Origin: Myotis daubentonii
Lineage: Eukaryota; Chordata; Mammalia; Chiroptera; Vespertilionidae
Length of the DNA: 64,000 nucleotides
Assembly: GCF_963259705.1 (NCBI RefSeq)
Contig: NC_081846.1
Span: forward strand, 91,896,641-91,960,640
Reading direction: 5' to 3'
In this document: positions 44,785 through 56,363 of the stretch, piece after piece
Layout: every line of letters begins with the position of its first letter
How positions within the stretch are numbered: position 1 is the first letter of the stretch
Notes under the pieces: generated by a model
Seen by the model: the letters and a program-made list of their open reading frames with translations, nothing else
What the model was told of the DNA's origin: nothing
The model's database searches: none
Made by a program: the position numbers and the translations under genes

Positions 44785-45830
44785 AAAACTCAACAATGAG
44801 AAACAACCTAATTAAAAATGAGCAAAAGACCTGACAGAAGATATATGGGTAGCAAATAAGCATATGAAATGATGCTCAACGTCCCATATGATTAAAGAAT
44901 TACAAATTATAACACCACACACCTATTCAAATGGCCAAAATTCAAAACTGTGATAGCACCAAATGCTGACAGATGTAGAAAAACAGAAACCCTCATTTAT
45001 TGCAGTGGAAATGCAAATATTACAACCACTTTTGGGAAGGAAGTTTGAAAGTCTCTTACAAAAACTAAAGATCCTCTTTACCATACAATCTAGCAATTGC
45101 ACTCCTTGGTTTTTATCAAAATGAGTTGAAAACTTACGTCCATACAAAAATCTGCACCGATATATTTATTGCAGTTTTATTTATAATTGACAAAATTTGG
45201 AAGCATCCGTGATGTCCTTCAGTAGGTAAATGAATAAATAAACTTTGGTCCATCTAGACAATGGAATAATACTCAGCACTGAAAATAACTGAGCTATCAA
45301 GCCATGGAAAGTCATGAAGGAACATTAAATGCTCATCAGTAAGTGAAAGAAACCAATTTGAAAAGGCTACATAGAGTATGATTTCAACTATATGACATTC
45401 TGGAATAGGCAAAACTGTGGAGAGAGTAAAAAGACCAGTGGTTGTCAGAGGTTAGAAGGGCAGGAAGATGAAGTTCAGAGCACAGAGGCTGTTGGGGCAG
45501 TGACTCCTCTGTGTGATGCTGTGATGGCACAGATGCATGTCGCTGACATCTGTCTGGACTCACAGCATGTACACCCCGAGAGCAAACTCTACCGTGAGCC
45601 ATGGCCTTTGGGTGATAGGTCGTTTCAGTGCAGGTTCATCAACGGCAGCACAACAGCAGTCCAGGGCAGGATGTTGAGGGTGGAGGAGGCTCTGCTGTGG
45701 GAGGAAGGAGGGGTATATGGGAGCTCCCTGTACCATTTCCTCAATTTCACTGTGAACCTAAAACTGCTCTACAAAGTCAGTCCATTAAAAAGGCTTATCC
45801 TCACGCATGCAATAGACACATAAGATAAAA
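44785..45830 (+). mobile_element. Old L1: ORF2 end and 3' UTR
   Basis: Continues L1: aaaactcaacaatgagaaac, aaaatgagcaaaagacctga, agcaattgcactccttggtt, atggaataatactcagcact, aaaactgtggagagagtaaa and the 3'-UTR terminus gaacctaaaactgctctaca. Stops and indels show it is inactive. The 143-codon frame at 45392-45823 lies in the non-coding 3' UTR and is not a gene. Confidence 0.85.
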
Positions 45831-45879
45831 CCACTGAAATGTGTCTTTCACTATCTGATTACCAAAAAGAGTAAAGTTT

Positions 45880-46440
45880 GATAACAGTGTTGGTGAGGCT
45901 GTGGGAACACGCTCACTTGCTTCCTCCACTACTAGATTGTCAGATTTTATAAGCCCAGTAGAGAAAAGTTTGGCAATATCTCTCAAAATTACCCATGTAC
46001 CCGTCCTTTGACACACAATGTCACCCTAGGGGACTAGTCTAAGGAGGCGCACCTCCGTCTGGAATGCATGCATGTATGGAAGTATTTGTCACAATGCTTC
46101 TGTGGTAGCAATAGCCTGCCGACATGGAATACACATAAATTACGGTTCCGACAGAACTGGACTGAACAGGACGGTCTTCTAGATGTTTTAACAGAAAAGC
46201 AAGATATATGCTTATCTGGTTTCACTCCATGTTTACCTGTTTTCTTTATGTTTATAAAAGAAACACAAGGAGAATATGCTCATATTCCTATGTATTATCT
46301 ACATAAAGAGTATATCCGGAAAGATACACAAGAAATGGATAATAGTAGTTATCTATCAAAGAATGTGGAAATTGGACAAATGAGAAACAGAAATGAGACT
46401 TTTCTCTGGACACTTAAAACATTTTATGTCATGTGAGTAA
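45880..46440 (+). mobile_element. Further old L1 sequence, another copy
   Basis: aacagtgttggtgaggctgt gggaacac begins an L1 ORF2-end segment for a second time, so this is a different copy placed after the first. It decays towards 46440. Confidence 0.6.
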
Positions 46441-46509
46441 ATTTAATATTCAATAATGTAAATATATAAGTACAAACCCCAATATAGCCCATGCCCAAGC
46501 CATAAAATA

Positions 46510-46638
46510 GGATATCCTCCAAAATGTATACATAAACTTTGCATAATTATAAAGGCAGTGTTTATTAAAATACGTTTCATTTTCAAAATTGAGCTCTCAG
46601 TTGTTAAAGTGTACATACATTTCTGGGGGGACACCCTG
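46510..46638. mobile_element. Tc1/mariner-type MITE
   Basis: 129 bp with inverted ends: ggatatcctccaaaatgta at the left, and at the right the complement of tacatttctggggggacaccctg. Both point inward to an aaagtgtacat-like second inner block. TA dinucleotides flank it at 46508-46509 and 46639-46640, the mariner target. No transposase. It shares no obvious sequence with the Tc1 remnant at 8471. Confidence 0.75.
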
Positions 46639-46737
46639 TATATATGCACTCCTAATTAAATGGAAAACATACAAAAAAGGTAGATGTTAACTTTATTAAA
46701 ATTAAGAACATATGATCATTAAAAAATAATCACTAAG

Positions 46738-46958
46738 CCTTAGCCAGTTTGGCTCAGTGGATAGAGCGTCAGCCTGTGGATTGAAGGGTCCCTGGTTCAA
46801 TTCTGGTCAAGGGCACATGCCTGAGGTTGCGGGCTTCATCCCCAGTAGGGGGCATGCAGGAGGCAGCCAATCAATGAGTCTCTCTCATCATTGATGTTTA
46901 TATCTCTCTTTTCCTCTCCCTTCCTCTCTGAAATCAATAAAAATATGTTAAAAATGAT
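46738..46958 (+). mobile_element. Ves SINE with 13-bp TSD
   Basis: Head ccttagccagtttggctcag tgg, B-box region ggttcaattctggtcaaggg, tail ctgaaatcaataaaaatatg. The flanks aataatcactaag (46725-46737) and aataatcattaag (46959-46971) differ at one base. Confidence 0.95.
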
Positions 46959-47090
46959 AATAATCATTAAGATTGTGAGAAACAAAGCCATAGAATGGGA
47001 AGCCACAGATTGTTTCACTATATGTATTTGCATGTATATTGAAGTAAATATACCTATGATAATTATTTTATTAATATTTTGTAAATACAA

Positions 47091-47417
47091 TCCTACCTAA
47101 TAATAGACAAACATGGTAATTGACTGTACCTTCGCTATGCCTCTCATTGGCTAATCAGCAAGATATGCAAATTAACCACCAACAAAAATGGTGGTTAATT
47201 TGCATATGTAGGCATGAAGCGGCGGAGCGAAGACTGTAAGCGGCTCCAGCCGGAGCAGCGAAGGCTTGAAGGTGGCTCCGGCCGGAGCAGCGAAGGCTTG
47301 AAGGCGGCTCTGGCCAGAGCGAAGGCCTGGGTATCGGGTCCCGGAGGAAAACCGGTGCCAGCAGCCAGGGGAAGGGAAGGCCTATTGCATGAATCTTTTC
47401 ATGCAACAGGCCTCTAG
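47091..47417 (+). mobile_element. Helitron with a perfect 19-bp stem and tandem GC repeat
   Basis: 327 bp. Starts tcctacctaataatagaca, preceded by A. Ends hairpin ttgcatgaatcttttcatgc aac and aggcctctag, followed by T. Contains a perfect inverted repeat (47163-47181 against 47189-47207) carrying the octamer atgcaaat on both arms. It also has three degenerate copies of a ~30-bp GC-rich unit (gcggctccagccggagcagc ...) at 47220-47320. Confidence 0.92.
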
Positions 47418-47519
47418 TATATAAATAGCTCTTGTTATCAAAAAACAAGTTAAAAATGAGTAAAAGTTGCAAACATTTTTAAAAAGAGAAAATCAAAATA
47501 AGTGAATGCAGGAAAGGTG

Positions 47520-48050
47520 TTCAATCTCTGTAGCCATCAGGGGCATGCCCTGGAGCCTGAAGGAAGTGCAACTTCACACTTGGCTGGAGCGAGCAGAGCT
47601 CTGTGCCCCCGGGCGGAAGTGCATGTTGGTCAAAGTTCTGCGGAAACTCCTCGGCGAGTCTCCTGTGACTGAGCAATTCCACTCTGTGTGTATCCCAGCA
47701 GCAAGGGGACACATGTATGCCACACAGCAGATGCACAAATAATAGCACTATTCAGAATACCCCCAAACTTGGAACTATATTCATAAACACTAGAATAAAT
47801 TAAAAAAATAGTGTGTAATCATGTGTTACTATCAGCAATGAAAATAAAATAAATTATTGCTGCAAAAAAGATATAAATGGATCTCACAAATATGGAGTTG
47901 AGCAAAAACAGCTAGAAATAAAAGAGTGCATTCTGTAGACTCAGAAAAAGCAAAATTAACCTCGGGGAATAGAGTCAGATGGTGGCTAACCCTGGTGAGG
48001 GTACAGATCGGGGAGGAGCTTCAACCCTGGTGCTGCCTTTCTCAGCATGA
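47520..48050 (+). mobile_element. Old L1 3'-end fragment
   Basis: agcaattccactctgtgtgt atcccag, cacaaataatagcactattc, ataaacactagaataaatta and atggatctcacaaatatgga follow the L1 3'-end order (cf. 'agcaattccactcctaggtat'). Strongly diverged. Confidence 0.6.
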
Positions 48051-48733
48051 GCACCTGCCTCCCTTTCCTTGACTGTCTTGACATGTTTTTCTACTGCGCT
48101 CTTGCTTTCCCCTGAGAGTCTTCTAGACCTGGCTCTGGTAATTTCAGATTCTTATTTACCTATTTTCCCAGTGAGTTAAAATTTGTAGAATTCTGTATCT
48201 CCTAGTTTTGCTGTAAGCATGGGATATGTACAGTTTTATTTTCTGTTCTTATGAGAAGTTATTTTTACAAAATGTGTCTGGAAACTTATACTGAGGCAGA
48301 TAATCTGGGGGGAGATGTATTAATCCCTTTCTGGTGTCATGAGTTCTTTACCTCAAAGTGTTCTGTGCTTCTTGTTGGATGCAAACCATGTGAGTTTGAA
48401 CAAGCAACACAGAATGTGCTCAGGTGTCAAAGAACCTTTAAGTTGGGTGTGTGCTGTGTGTAGTGTGTAGTGACTGGCATCTACCATCACTCTTCCTTCC
48501 CCTTACAGTACCATTCATATACAAGACAAATCTTATTATATTAATCACTCAATCTGTACTCTCAGATTACTGATATTTGTATTTCTTCTGGAAATAAGCT
48601 ATTCAATAGCACCATTTTTCTAATATTGCTTAGTAAATTTCTCTTGTATTTGTTGCACATATTTGTACAAGAGTGTTTACTATTATATTATGGTATAAAA
48701 TTTTGTTGAATTAAATATCTGTTGTGTGTGTGC

Positions 48734-48780
<47 letters not shown>

Positions 48781-49046
48781 TAATTAAGACAATTTAAAAA
48801 AATCACCAGAACTGCACAGGTAGTAAATTGCAGAGTTAAAATTTGAACAGAAGCTACTTAGCATCAAAAACCTTTGGTCTAAGAAGGTGCTATATATTAT
48901 TCTGATTAATGGAAAAAAGTTTCAGGATTTAAAAATGCTTTTAATGTGAAATGGGGCTTATCTTAATTTACTAAGTGAAAAATATATTTCTTTTCCTTTT
49001 CTTGCTATCTCTTGTAAACCCCTGCAATTTTAAATGGACTTCTTAC
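48051..49046. other. Single-copy sequence with a (GATA)n run
   Basis: Flanks the downstream side of the candidate exon (for a minus-strand gene). (GATA)n at 48735-48780. No other element seen. Confidence 0.5.
48735..48780. repeat. (GATA)n microsatellite
   Basis: About eleven GATA/TAGA units. Confidence 0.97.
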
Positions 49047-49142
49047 CTGTGAGCTCTTCTTCCAAAGTAAAAAATCAATCTTAGTTGCCTCAGAGGTTTC
49101 ATCATTACAATAAGGCCAGTGACACTGGCACACTCCAGAGGG
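49047..49142 (-). CDS. Candidate internal exon, unidentified Cys-rich protein
   Basis: On the minus strand 96 bases (32 codons) lie between a strong 3' splice site (a pyrimidine-rich run tttgttttctttttcttcag) and a strong 5' splice site (ctcacag|gtaagaagt). The frame in phase with the exon start is fully open and includes GVCQCHWPYC, four cysteines in about 12 residues, suggesting part of an extracellular disulphide-rich domain, and ends KKSSQ. A second frame is also open, so open frame alone is weak evidence. The exact multiple of three (phase 0-0 if the frame is right) would allow inclusion or skipping without a frameshift. No other exon was found in the window, which fits a gene with very long introns. 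The host gene is not recognised. Confidence 0.35.
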
Positions 49143-49527
49143 CTGAAGAAAAAGAAAACAAATAAAAACACACATATAAATACAATTGTAAAGATCTTGT
49201 AAATGAAACAGCTTTGCAATTGCAAAATAAGAATAATAATTTTAATCTCTTTTGTCTTCTAAAATTTCAGAATGCAGTTGTTGATTGATACCTCTTTCCT
49301 CTTTGTGAATTTTTATTTATAATAGAATAGATCATTGTATTTTGGGGGGTTTGATGCCATCATCCTATCAGAAGAGGGGAACTAGCTATTTAGCATAGTA
49401 TGCACATTGTTCCAAGTAAACTAACAGAATTTTAAAAAATTCAGACCTTACTTACATTACCACATATTTTAATTGTTCCTTCTGTCTTGGTTTTTCTGTT
49501 TCAAGATACTATTAAAAAACACTCTTA
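49143..49527. other. No feature recognised; upstream flank of candidate exon
   Basis: Holds the polypyrimidine tract for the minus-strand candidate exon (49145-49180). Otherwise AT-rich single-copy sequence. Confidence 0.4.
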
Positions 49528-49830
49528 TCCTATATAATAAAAGCACAATAAGCAAATTGACTGAACCGTGCATTGACCACCAGGGGGCAGACGCCCAACG
49601 CAGGAGCTGCCCCCTGGTGGTCAGTGCGCTCCCATAGGGGAACACCACTGAGTCAGAAGCCAGGCTCAGGGATGACAATCGCAGTGGCAGTGAATGGAGC
49701 CTCTCCTGCCTCTGCTGCAGGTGGGCGGTAAGGAGCAAGGGGTCCCAGGCTGTGAGAGGGTGCAGGCTGGACTGAGGAACCCACCCCCCTGGACCCCAGT
49801 GTACAGATCTCATGCACCAGGCCTTCCTAG
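49528..49830 (+). mobile_element. HeliBat-type Helitron
   Basis: 303 bp. Starts tcctatataataaaagcaca. Internal inverted pair accaccagggggcagac against ctgccccctggtggtc (about 49577 and 49607). Ends ccagtgtacagatctcatgc acc and ttcctag, followed by T. The 3' hairpin is mutated in one arm. Confidence 0.92.
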
Positions 49831-51294
49831 TGATTAAATAATGTTCCCGACGACCCAAAGCCACTTGCCAGATCCTCACGCTCCCTCAGGCTGCGGACTA
49901 GAGGCTGGTCACTGTCCCGCTGCTTGGGGCCATTCCCCTCCCTGTTCTCTGTTGGCCCTACACCTTCATAGACTCCTTTTGCAATCATTCTTCTCTCATG
50001 TCATTATTTAGATTCTGTCCTGAGGTCTCCGATGTTATAGTTCTAGCAGAGACACTGTTCATCCATGTTGCAGAAATGTTCTCACACCCAAAGGGGAGGG
50101 GCACTAAAGAAGAAACCAGTACTAAATATAGCTTTATACCCATGTCCAGAAATTACATACGAGATGACTAGGTGGCCAAGCAATTCATCAGTAGTAAAAA
50201 TCACAAAACACCAAACTTGAGGGTGAATACTACAAAAGTTAAAAAATAACACATTTAAATCATAGAGCATTATAAAATAAACATGGTTGGTATAAGGGAA
50301 TAAAAGAATAAAAAAAAAACACAAAGGAAAGAGCAGAGTATCATAAAAAAAATAGAAGAATTTACAAAGCAAAACAAAAGTTTGGGGAAAAATAATCTTT
50401 TAAAACTCAACAAGTTTGAGAAATCAGGGTGAAGGGTACACTGGGATCTCCATTTTACTTTTTGCAGCATCTTGCAAATTTAAATTTAAATAAGAAGTTA
50501 TAAAAAAAATCAATATGATTCATGATGTGACCTAGCAGTGCAGTAGTAACAAAGTTTAATAATATTGACCACAAAGCAACAACAGACTGATCTCATTTAT
50601 GACAAATACCTTAAAAGCATCAACAGCATTTTGGATACCACAGGATTGTTGCGGGAAACAGAGTATACTCAGAGAGTTTACTTGACTAGAACTTTGCAAA
50701 TGGTATAGAGATCAGGGGGTGGGGGCTATTAAAAATACCAAGAAAGTATGTTTAGCACCAAGGGGCATATAATTCTAGAAAGCTGTGTGATAGAAATGCT
50801 GTCCAAAGGGAATTAGGGAATTGAGGAATGTCACAAATTGGCAGAGAAGGAGCTGGAGAAATAATGTCAGCCTCTGATTTCCTGCAGATGTGGAAGCCAG
50901 AAGACAAAGAGCCCAGAATAACCAGACAGTAGAGGCCAGCCCCCCAGGGCACAAAGCAGAGCAAAGGAGGAAAATGGATCTGTAACACAAATGGAAAATT
51001 AATAGTACAGTCCATCTCTTTTGTTTGGCAGCATTGTTCCTATCCTTTCTTTAGATATAAATACAACTTCAAAGTAAATGAAAAAATCCCATCAAAAGTC
51101 ATCAATTAATTCAAGGTGATATTAATTGCATCATGTCAGAGTTTGCATGGAAATAGTATATCACTGGTTCTACATAAGGCTAGCAGGAACATATGGGAGA
51201 AGGGATATTTAAGTAACACAAACATAACCACTATATTCCCTGCTGTGTTGATGACCACGAAGCTCAATTGATAATTATAGCTGCTCTCTCCCTC
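49831..51294. other. No gene recognised; single-copy sequence
   Basis: AT-rich, with minus-strand frames (50082-50470, 50752-51015) whose translations are hydrophobic by composition and carry no domain. Confidence 0.4.
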
Positions 51295-51297
51295 TTT

Positions 51298-51350
<53 letters not shown>

Positions 51351-51355
51351 CTCTG
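51295..51355. repeat. (CT)n microsatellite
   Basis: About 55 bp of CT dinucleotides. The minus-strand 140-codon frame through it encodes an Arg-Glu run and is an artefact. Confidence 0.97.
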
Positions 51356-51359
51356 ACCA

Positions 51360-52425
51360 GTCCAAGGATCAAAGTCTTTAGAAGTGGTAGGGTGTTTTTT
51401 TTGGGGTTCTCACAATTGACCTTTATTACTTTTACATTTATTATTAAATATGAAAACACTCGAAGGTACTCAAATGAATCCCTCCAGATATGCACATATC
51501 CCTTCTTGGACTCACTGTGTAGCAACCATCCAGTTTCTCTATGGCAGTCAATCACCATGTCAGATGCCCATTCTTTACCTCTTAATTCAGTGGCATGAAG
51601 TACCCCAAATATTCAACCTCATTCTCAAAATTAAATTTATTGAAACCACAACTGTGTTCCATGGTGGCAAGATTCTCCCTTAGTCATCAGAACCTTTGAA
51701 CTCATCAAGTCTATGCAGGGATAGGAGCAAGAAGCTTCTAACATGTATCAGATGTGATAGTGAGAGGTAGAGCACCCACTTACACTCCATGGTAGTCTGG
51801 CTATGGGGACACTGTACCAGGAGCTGGACGCTGGTGTAAGGCTTATATTATATCTTGGAGGCAAGCTCCTCACTATCTCAGGGTGTTGACTTCCACTTGA
51901 CTTACTTTTCACTGATCTGTTCATGGCAAGGAAATGCCATCAAATTTAAACTTGAGCCTTTTGCTATATCTACGTATCCATAACATGAATATTGTAACAA
52001 GATTTACATTGTGATCATTTGTGGAATTCCATGACAATTCATGAGGCAGATTGTTGGTGCTGCAGAAGTTTTGTGTGGTGGAACATAAATCACTATCTGA
52101 AAAAAGCTCATGTTTTCCTAAAGGGAAATCAATGTCTTCTCTATAAATAAAGGGATCAAAACAATCAACTTTCTACCAATCAAGTGGCTTGTATGCCCCC
52201 CTAGGAGATAGTACTGGTCAGGGGGTCAGCGTTGGCCATTGTTGTAGGGAGTTTCCACCAAATTAACTCCACTTCAAGGAATTCCAAGTTGCTGAGCTAT
52301 TGCAAGACTCTATTTCAGATGCTTTGGCCATTTGTTTTTGGGTTCACCCTGCCAATAAGCACCAGGGTGTTTATTTATAGTTAATAAAATTCTACTATAT
52401 AACTGAACATTTAAATGTCCTAACC
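51360..52425. other. No gene recognised; single-copy sequence
   Basis: No element ends seen. Parts may be decayed L1 or LTR sequence. Confidence 0.35.
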
Positions 52426-52429
52426 ACAG

Positions 52430-52615
52430 AAGAAAATGGTAATTATGTGACATGATGGAGGTGTTAGCTAATGCTATGGTAGGAATCATTTTGCAACATA
52501 TAAGTGCATTAAATCAACACCCTGTACACCTTAAACTTACACAATCTTTTTTGTCAATTGTATATAAATTAAACCTGAAAAAAGTGTAAACAAAAAATAT
52601 AATAAATATTTATAC
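52430..52615 (+). mobile_element. L1 3'-terminal fragment
   Basis: aatcattttgcaacatataa gtgcattaaatcaacaccct and acaccttaaacttacacaat ctt match the terminal part of old L1 3' UTRs. The end ataaatattt is A-rich. Confidence 0.65.
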
Positions 52616-52694
52616 GGAGCACATATTTTAAGTAGTCTATCCACATATTGATCCTTCAGATCTCCTTGTTAGCTTTTTAAAAATCTTGGGTATT

Positions 52695-52727
52695 TGTTTT
52701 TGTTTTGTTTTTGTTTTTGTTTTGTGA
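52695..52727. repeat. (TTTTG)n simple repeat
   Basis: Repeats of TTTTG/TTTTTG. Confidence 0.9.
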
Positions 52728-52846
52728 ATCACTAGATAACTGTGAATCAAAGTTGGTCCATATCTCCTTCTATGGAAATTAGAAAACAGATGTATTGCCT
52801 GAAATTCTGTTTACTTGGTGGATGTTCTTTCATTATTATCTTTAAA

Positions 52847-53022
52847 TTTTTTTATTGATTGATTGATTTGAGGGAGAGAGAGGAAAAGAGAAACATCCAT
52901 TTGTTGTTCTACTTATTTATGCATTCATTGGTTGCTTCTTGTACATACACTTATTTAGGATCAAACCCCAAACCTTGCATATCAGAATAACACTTCAACC
53001 AACTGAGCTACCCTGCCAGGGC
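52847..53022 (-). mobile_element. Older Ves-like SINE
   Basis: Plus strand: tttttttattgattgattga tttgagggagag, ggttgcttcttgtacatac, gatcaaaccccaaacctt and accaactgagctaccctgcc agggct. The organisation is Ves but divergence is high, including the A and B boxes, so it is an old member. Confidence 0.8.
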
Positions 53023-54255
53023 TCATTACTGCTTTTAAGGGCCATTGGGAGTGGTGTTGTAGAAATGCAAAGAATACGAACTCAGCTGCTAACATATGAC
53101 CAGGACATCTGTAAGCCAAGCTCATAGATGTCTTTCCCCATTAACTAGTGTATTAATCAGATTTTTCTGGAATGAAATTACACAACAAGTAAACCAAGAA
53201 TATCCTAGGCTTGTATCAGCAAGCATATTCCTCACTCAGAAAATGAATAATCTGACTGAGTTGGTGGGGCTGATTACCAAGGTGTGTTCACTTAGTAAAA
53301 TTTCATTGGTATTTATAATTACAATGGGTACAAATTCTTGAAGGAAAGTAAAATTTCAATAAAAAAGAGGCCTGCTTTAAAAGCATGAGTAAGCATAAGC
53401 GTAGCAAACTCAGCAGAGGCCGAAAAAAGAAATTAACTCCAAAGTGAAGCACATTTATGCAACTTATACTCATGAAAAGACAACAGCATTAGTTAGTAGA
53501 TTTCCCACCGATCTGCTCCTTCTCTAGCTAGATTAAATCAAAACCTTCAAAGGAAAAGAGGTATAGCCAATAGGTGACTTACTAGTTAAACAGGACAGCA
53601 GAACAATAGACATTCTTCCTAGCGCTGTCACAGATGGTCAGGCACACTGTGCTCTCTGCCAGTGTACCCAGCCAGCTGGCCACATGGATTGATCAGGAAC
53701 TTGAGAAATTGTAACAGACATAAGATGTATACCTTGTGGGGTAATTAGTCTTTGAAGTTAAGCTTCAGAGCAGAACCATTTTCATGTTTCTGGGGAAACA
53801 CTATACATCTGTGCCATTTTTTTCTTATAAATAATATATTTATTCTCATGTAATGAAGTTGATATGGACAAGAAAACTACTATGAAAAGCAAATGAGGAA
53901 GGGATGTATGGAAAAAATGAGGAAGGAGTTTTATTTTGACTAGTCAATTTATTGAAAGAGTAAGCATTTTATAATTATGATCTGTGCTTACATGCTGGAT
54001 TTCTTTATTTTTCTTTTGCACAGTGGAAATCAGTGCCATTAGGCGCTGGAGAAAGAAAAGAGACTTGGATTTTTATTAGGGGGAATAAAGCACTACGTGG
54101 CACAACAGAGGCTGTGGGACAAACTGGAACTGATTGAGTAGAGAATCAGGATGACAGTACTGTGGAGATAACACAGGTGTCACAGGCCAGAAGGCCACAG
54201 AGAAAGTTAAGCTTAAGTCAAAGAGCCAGTGGTATGTATAGGATAGAAGGACATA
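53023..54255. other. No gene recognised; single-copy sequence
   Basis: Mixed AT-rich sequence. The open frame 53096-53341 has no domain. Confidence 0.4.
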
Positions 54256-54259
54256 AAAA

Positions 54260-54465
54260 GCCTAGGCCAGTGTTGCTCAGTGGTTGAATATCGACCCATG
54301 AACCAGGAGGTCATGGTTTGATTCCAAGTCAGTCATATGTCTAGGTTGTGGGCTTGATCCCTAGTAGGAGGTGTGCAGGAGGCAGCCAATCCATTATTCT
54401 TTCTCATCATTGATGTTTCTATATCTCTGTCCCTCTTCCTTCCTCTCCCTGAAATCAATAATAAT
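54260..54465 (+). mobile_element. Ves SINE with TSD
   Basis: Head cctaggccagtgttgctcag tgg, B-box region ggtttgattccaagtcagtc, CT-rich tctatatctctgtccctctt and tail ctgaaatcaataataataat. The flanks agaaggacataaaa and agaatgacataaaa are the target duplication with one change. Confidence 0.92.
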
Positions 54466-54489
54466 AATAAAAAAGAATGACATAAAACC

Positions 54490-55595
54490 ATATCAGAACA
54501 AAGAAAATTATTTATGGACCTGTGACTTTGGCATGTGGTGAGATGATCTGCCTTAAAAGATCAAAAGCCAAGTATAGAAATTCAGATTTAATTTATCATT
54601 AACTTTTAGTCAGCAATTTCTCTCTTAAAACTGTTCTCTCAAACACTGGTTATCAGGCCAGGTACATCACAGTATAACCCCCCTTACCTCTCACCACTTG
54701 GCAATATCACCAAGTAATTACAATTTATAAACGTCTAGAGTCTTACGGGGTAATTGGAAAGAGTAAATCAGAATGTTTTTATAAGATTCAGCCAATACAT
54801 ATGAGTAACGAAAGAACTACCAAGTGTAAAGTTTGCATCCATGTAGGTGAGCACTGCTAACCTGTCAGCTGCAGAATTATGGGTTCATCCTAGATTTACC
54901 AGACAAAAGGTACCCAGGTTAAGACAGAAATAAACGAGAATGCACATTTTTGGAATGAATTTAAGTAAATTGCCCTTGGAGTCACTCTCGATTCAACAAA
55001 AGGGGATGAAGTGACTTGGAAGGTGAACGGAGAATTCTTCCTCAAACATGACCAGAGACCGTCACTTATTGCATTATTGAGCCAAAATGCATCAGATGAT
55101 TCAGTCCAGCCTGTCTTCTTGCTTATGTAGAGCATGGAAATCTGCACTGTGAGCACTCATTCTCCAATGGCCACAGGCCATTTAGTTTCCCAATCACTTT
55201 GTAACTTTCAGTGTACACATTATTCTTAAAAGCAAAAAATATATTCCTCTGAGGCCGTGAGTTTTAGAAACTACTGCTGTTAAAAAGCAGATGTGATGAT
55301 TGTGCTTCTAGAAACATTTTTGTTCTAGACAAGGCAACTATGTCATCAACATAGAGACACTCATTTCTGCCTTATGGAATGTTTTCTTTTGAGAGTGTCT
55401 CAAAGCACAATGGGATGTTTTAAATAGCCAAATGTCTTGGAAGACCAATTTTAAGGAGCATATAGGCAACGAAAGAGTGGAGGAGGTCTATGCTAATTAT
55501 CTGGGGACAATAATGTGGATTAAGATTAAGGAGTTGGGAGCGCTCCCATAGGTGAACAAAAGCAAGCTAACATCAACCAGCAGGAGACTGGCGCA
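54490..55595. other. No gene recognised; single-copy sequence
   Basis: Balanced composition without repeats. Minus-strand frame 54896-55156 has no known domain. Confidence 0.4.
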
Positions 55596-55775
55596 GGCAC
55601 TGTTTTCCCATCCATTGTCTCCCTGAGTCACTGGAGCACTCTGCTCTTGTTTAGTCCTATCAGTGTCCCTGCAAGTTTTGGTGGTATTATCCTCATTTTA
55701 CAGATGAGAACACTGAATGCGGAAAGTTTAAAATGTCCCGAGATCATATAGAGTACATATAACAGCACAATGGTG
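55596..55775 (+). repeat. MIR SINE
   Basis: gtattatcctcattttacag atgagaacactgaatgcgga is the MIR core (cf. 'ccccattttacagatgaggaaactgaggc'), with the decayed B side after it. Confidence 0.8.
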
Positions 55776-55779
55776 TAAA

Positions 55780-56105
55780 TTAAAACCTGTCTCCTTCAAA
55801 ATCTGATTCACTTTTTCTAAAATAATATACCATGCAACACTTTCTTGTTAGAGCATCTTCAATAGTGTGTGCTGTCTCCCAGAGGCATGCACATGCTTGG
55901 CGGGAGCCTGCCCCCCTAACGGCTCCTGGGTCAGGGTAATGTTCTAGAGTTGGCATCTCGTGTATACCCCGCTCGCAGTAAAAGGAGCAAGCCCAGGAAC
56001 GTGCTGGGTGGTGAATGAAAACTAGTTTAGGTTTAAGAATTCCCCAAGCATGGCCATGGCAAGCTGTATGAATGACACCATGTTCATTCCTCTTCATTCT
56101 GCCCT
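55780..56105. other. No feature recognised
   Basis: Single-copy sequence before a young Ves. Minus-strand frame 55780-56097 has no domain. Confidence 0.4.
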
Positions 56106-56126
56106 TGTCCTGGCCATAATCTTTTT

Positions 56127-56345
56127 TTTTTTTTAAATATATTTTATTGATTTTTTACAGAGAGGAAGGGAGAGGGATAGAGAGTTAGAAACATCGATGG
56201 GAGAGAAACATTGATCAGCTGCCTCCTGCACATCTCCCACTGGGGATATGCCCGCAACCCAGGTACATGCCCTTGACCGGAATCGAACCTGGGACCCCTC
56301 AGTCCGCAGGCCGATGCTCTATCCACTGAACCAAACCGGTTTCGG
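56127..56345 (-). mobile_element. Ves SINE, young, perfect 18-bp TSD
   Basis: Plus strand: poly-T, aaatatattttattgatttt, ctgcctcctgcacatctccc, B-box complement ggaatcgaacctggg and A-box complement ccactgaaccaaaccgg. The target duplication cctggccataatcttttt is perfect at 56109-56126 and 56346-56363. Near-identical in sequence to the copies at 22088 and 63477, so this is one recently active subfamily. Confidence 0.96.
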
Positions 56346-56363
56346 CCTGGCCATAATCTTTTT

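Noticed and set aside
45392..45823. 143-codon plus-strand frame
   Set aside because: It lies within an L1 3' UTR, with no domain and an opposite-strand frame overlapping it.
51136..51558. 140-codon minus-strand frame with an Arg-Glu run
   Set aside because: It depends on the (CT)n microsatellite.
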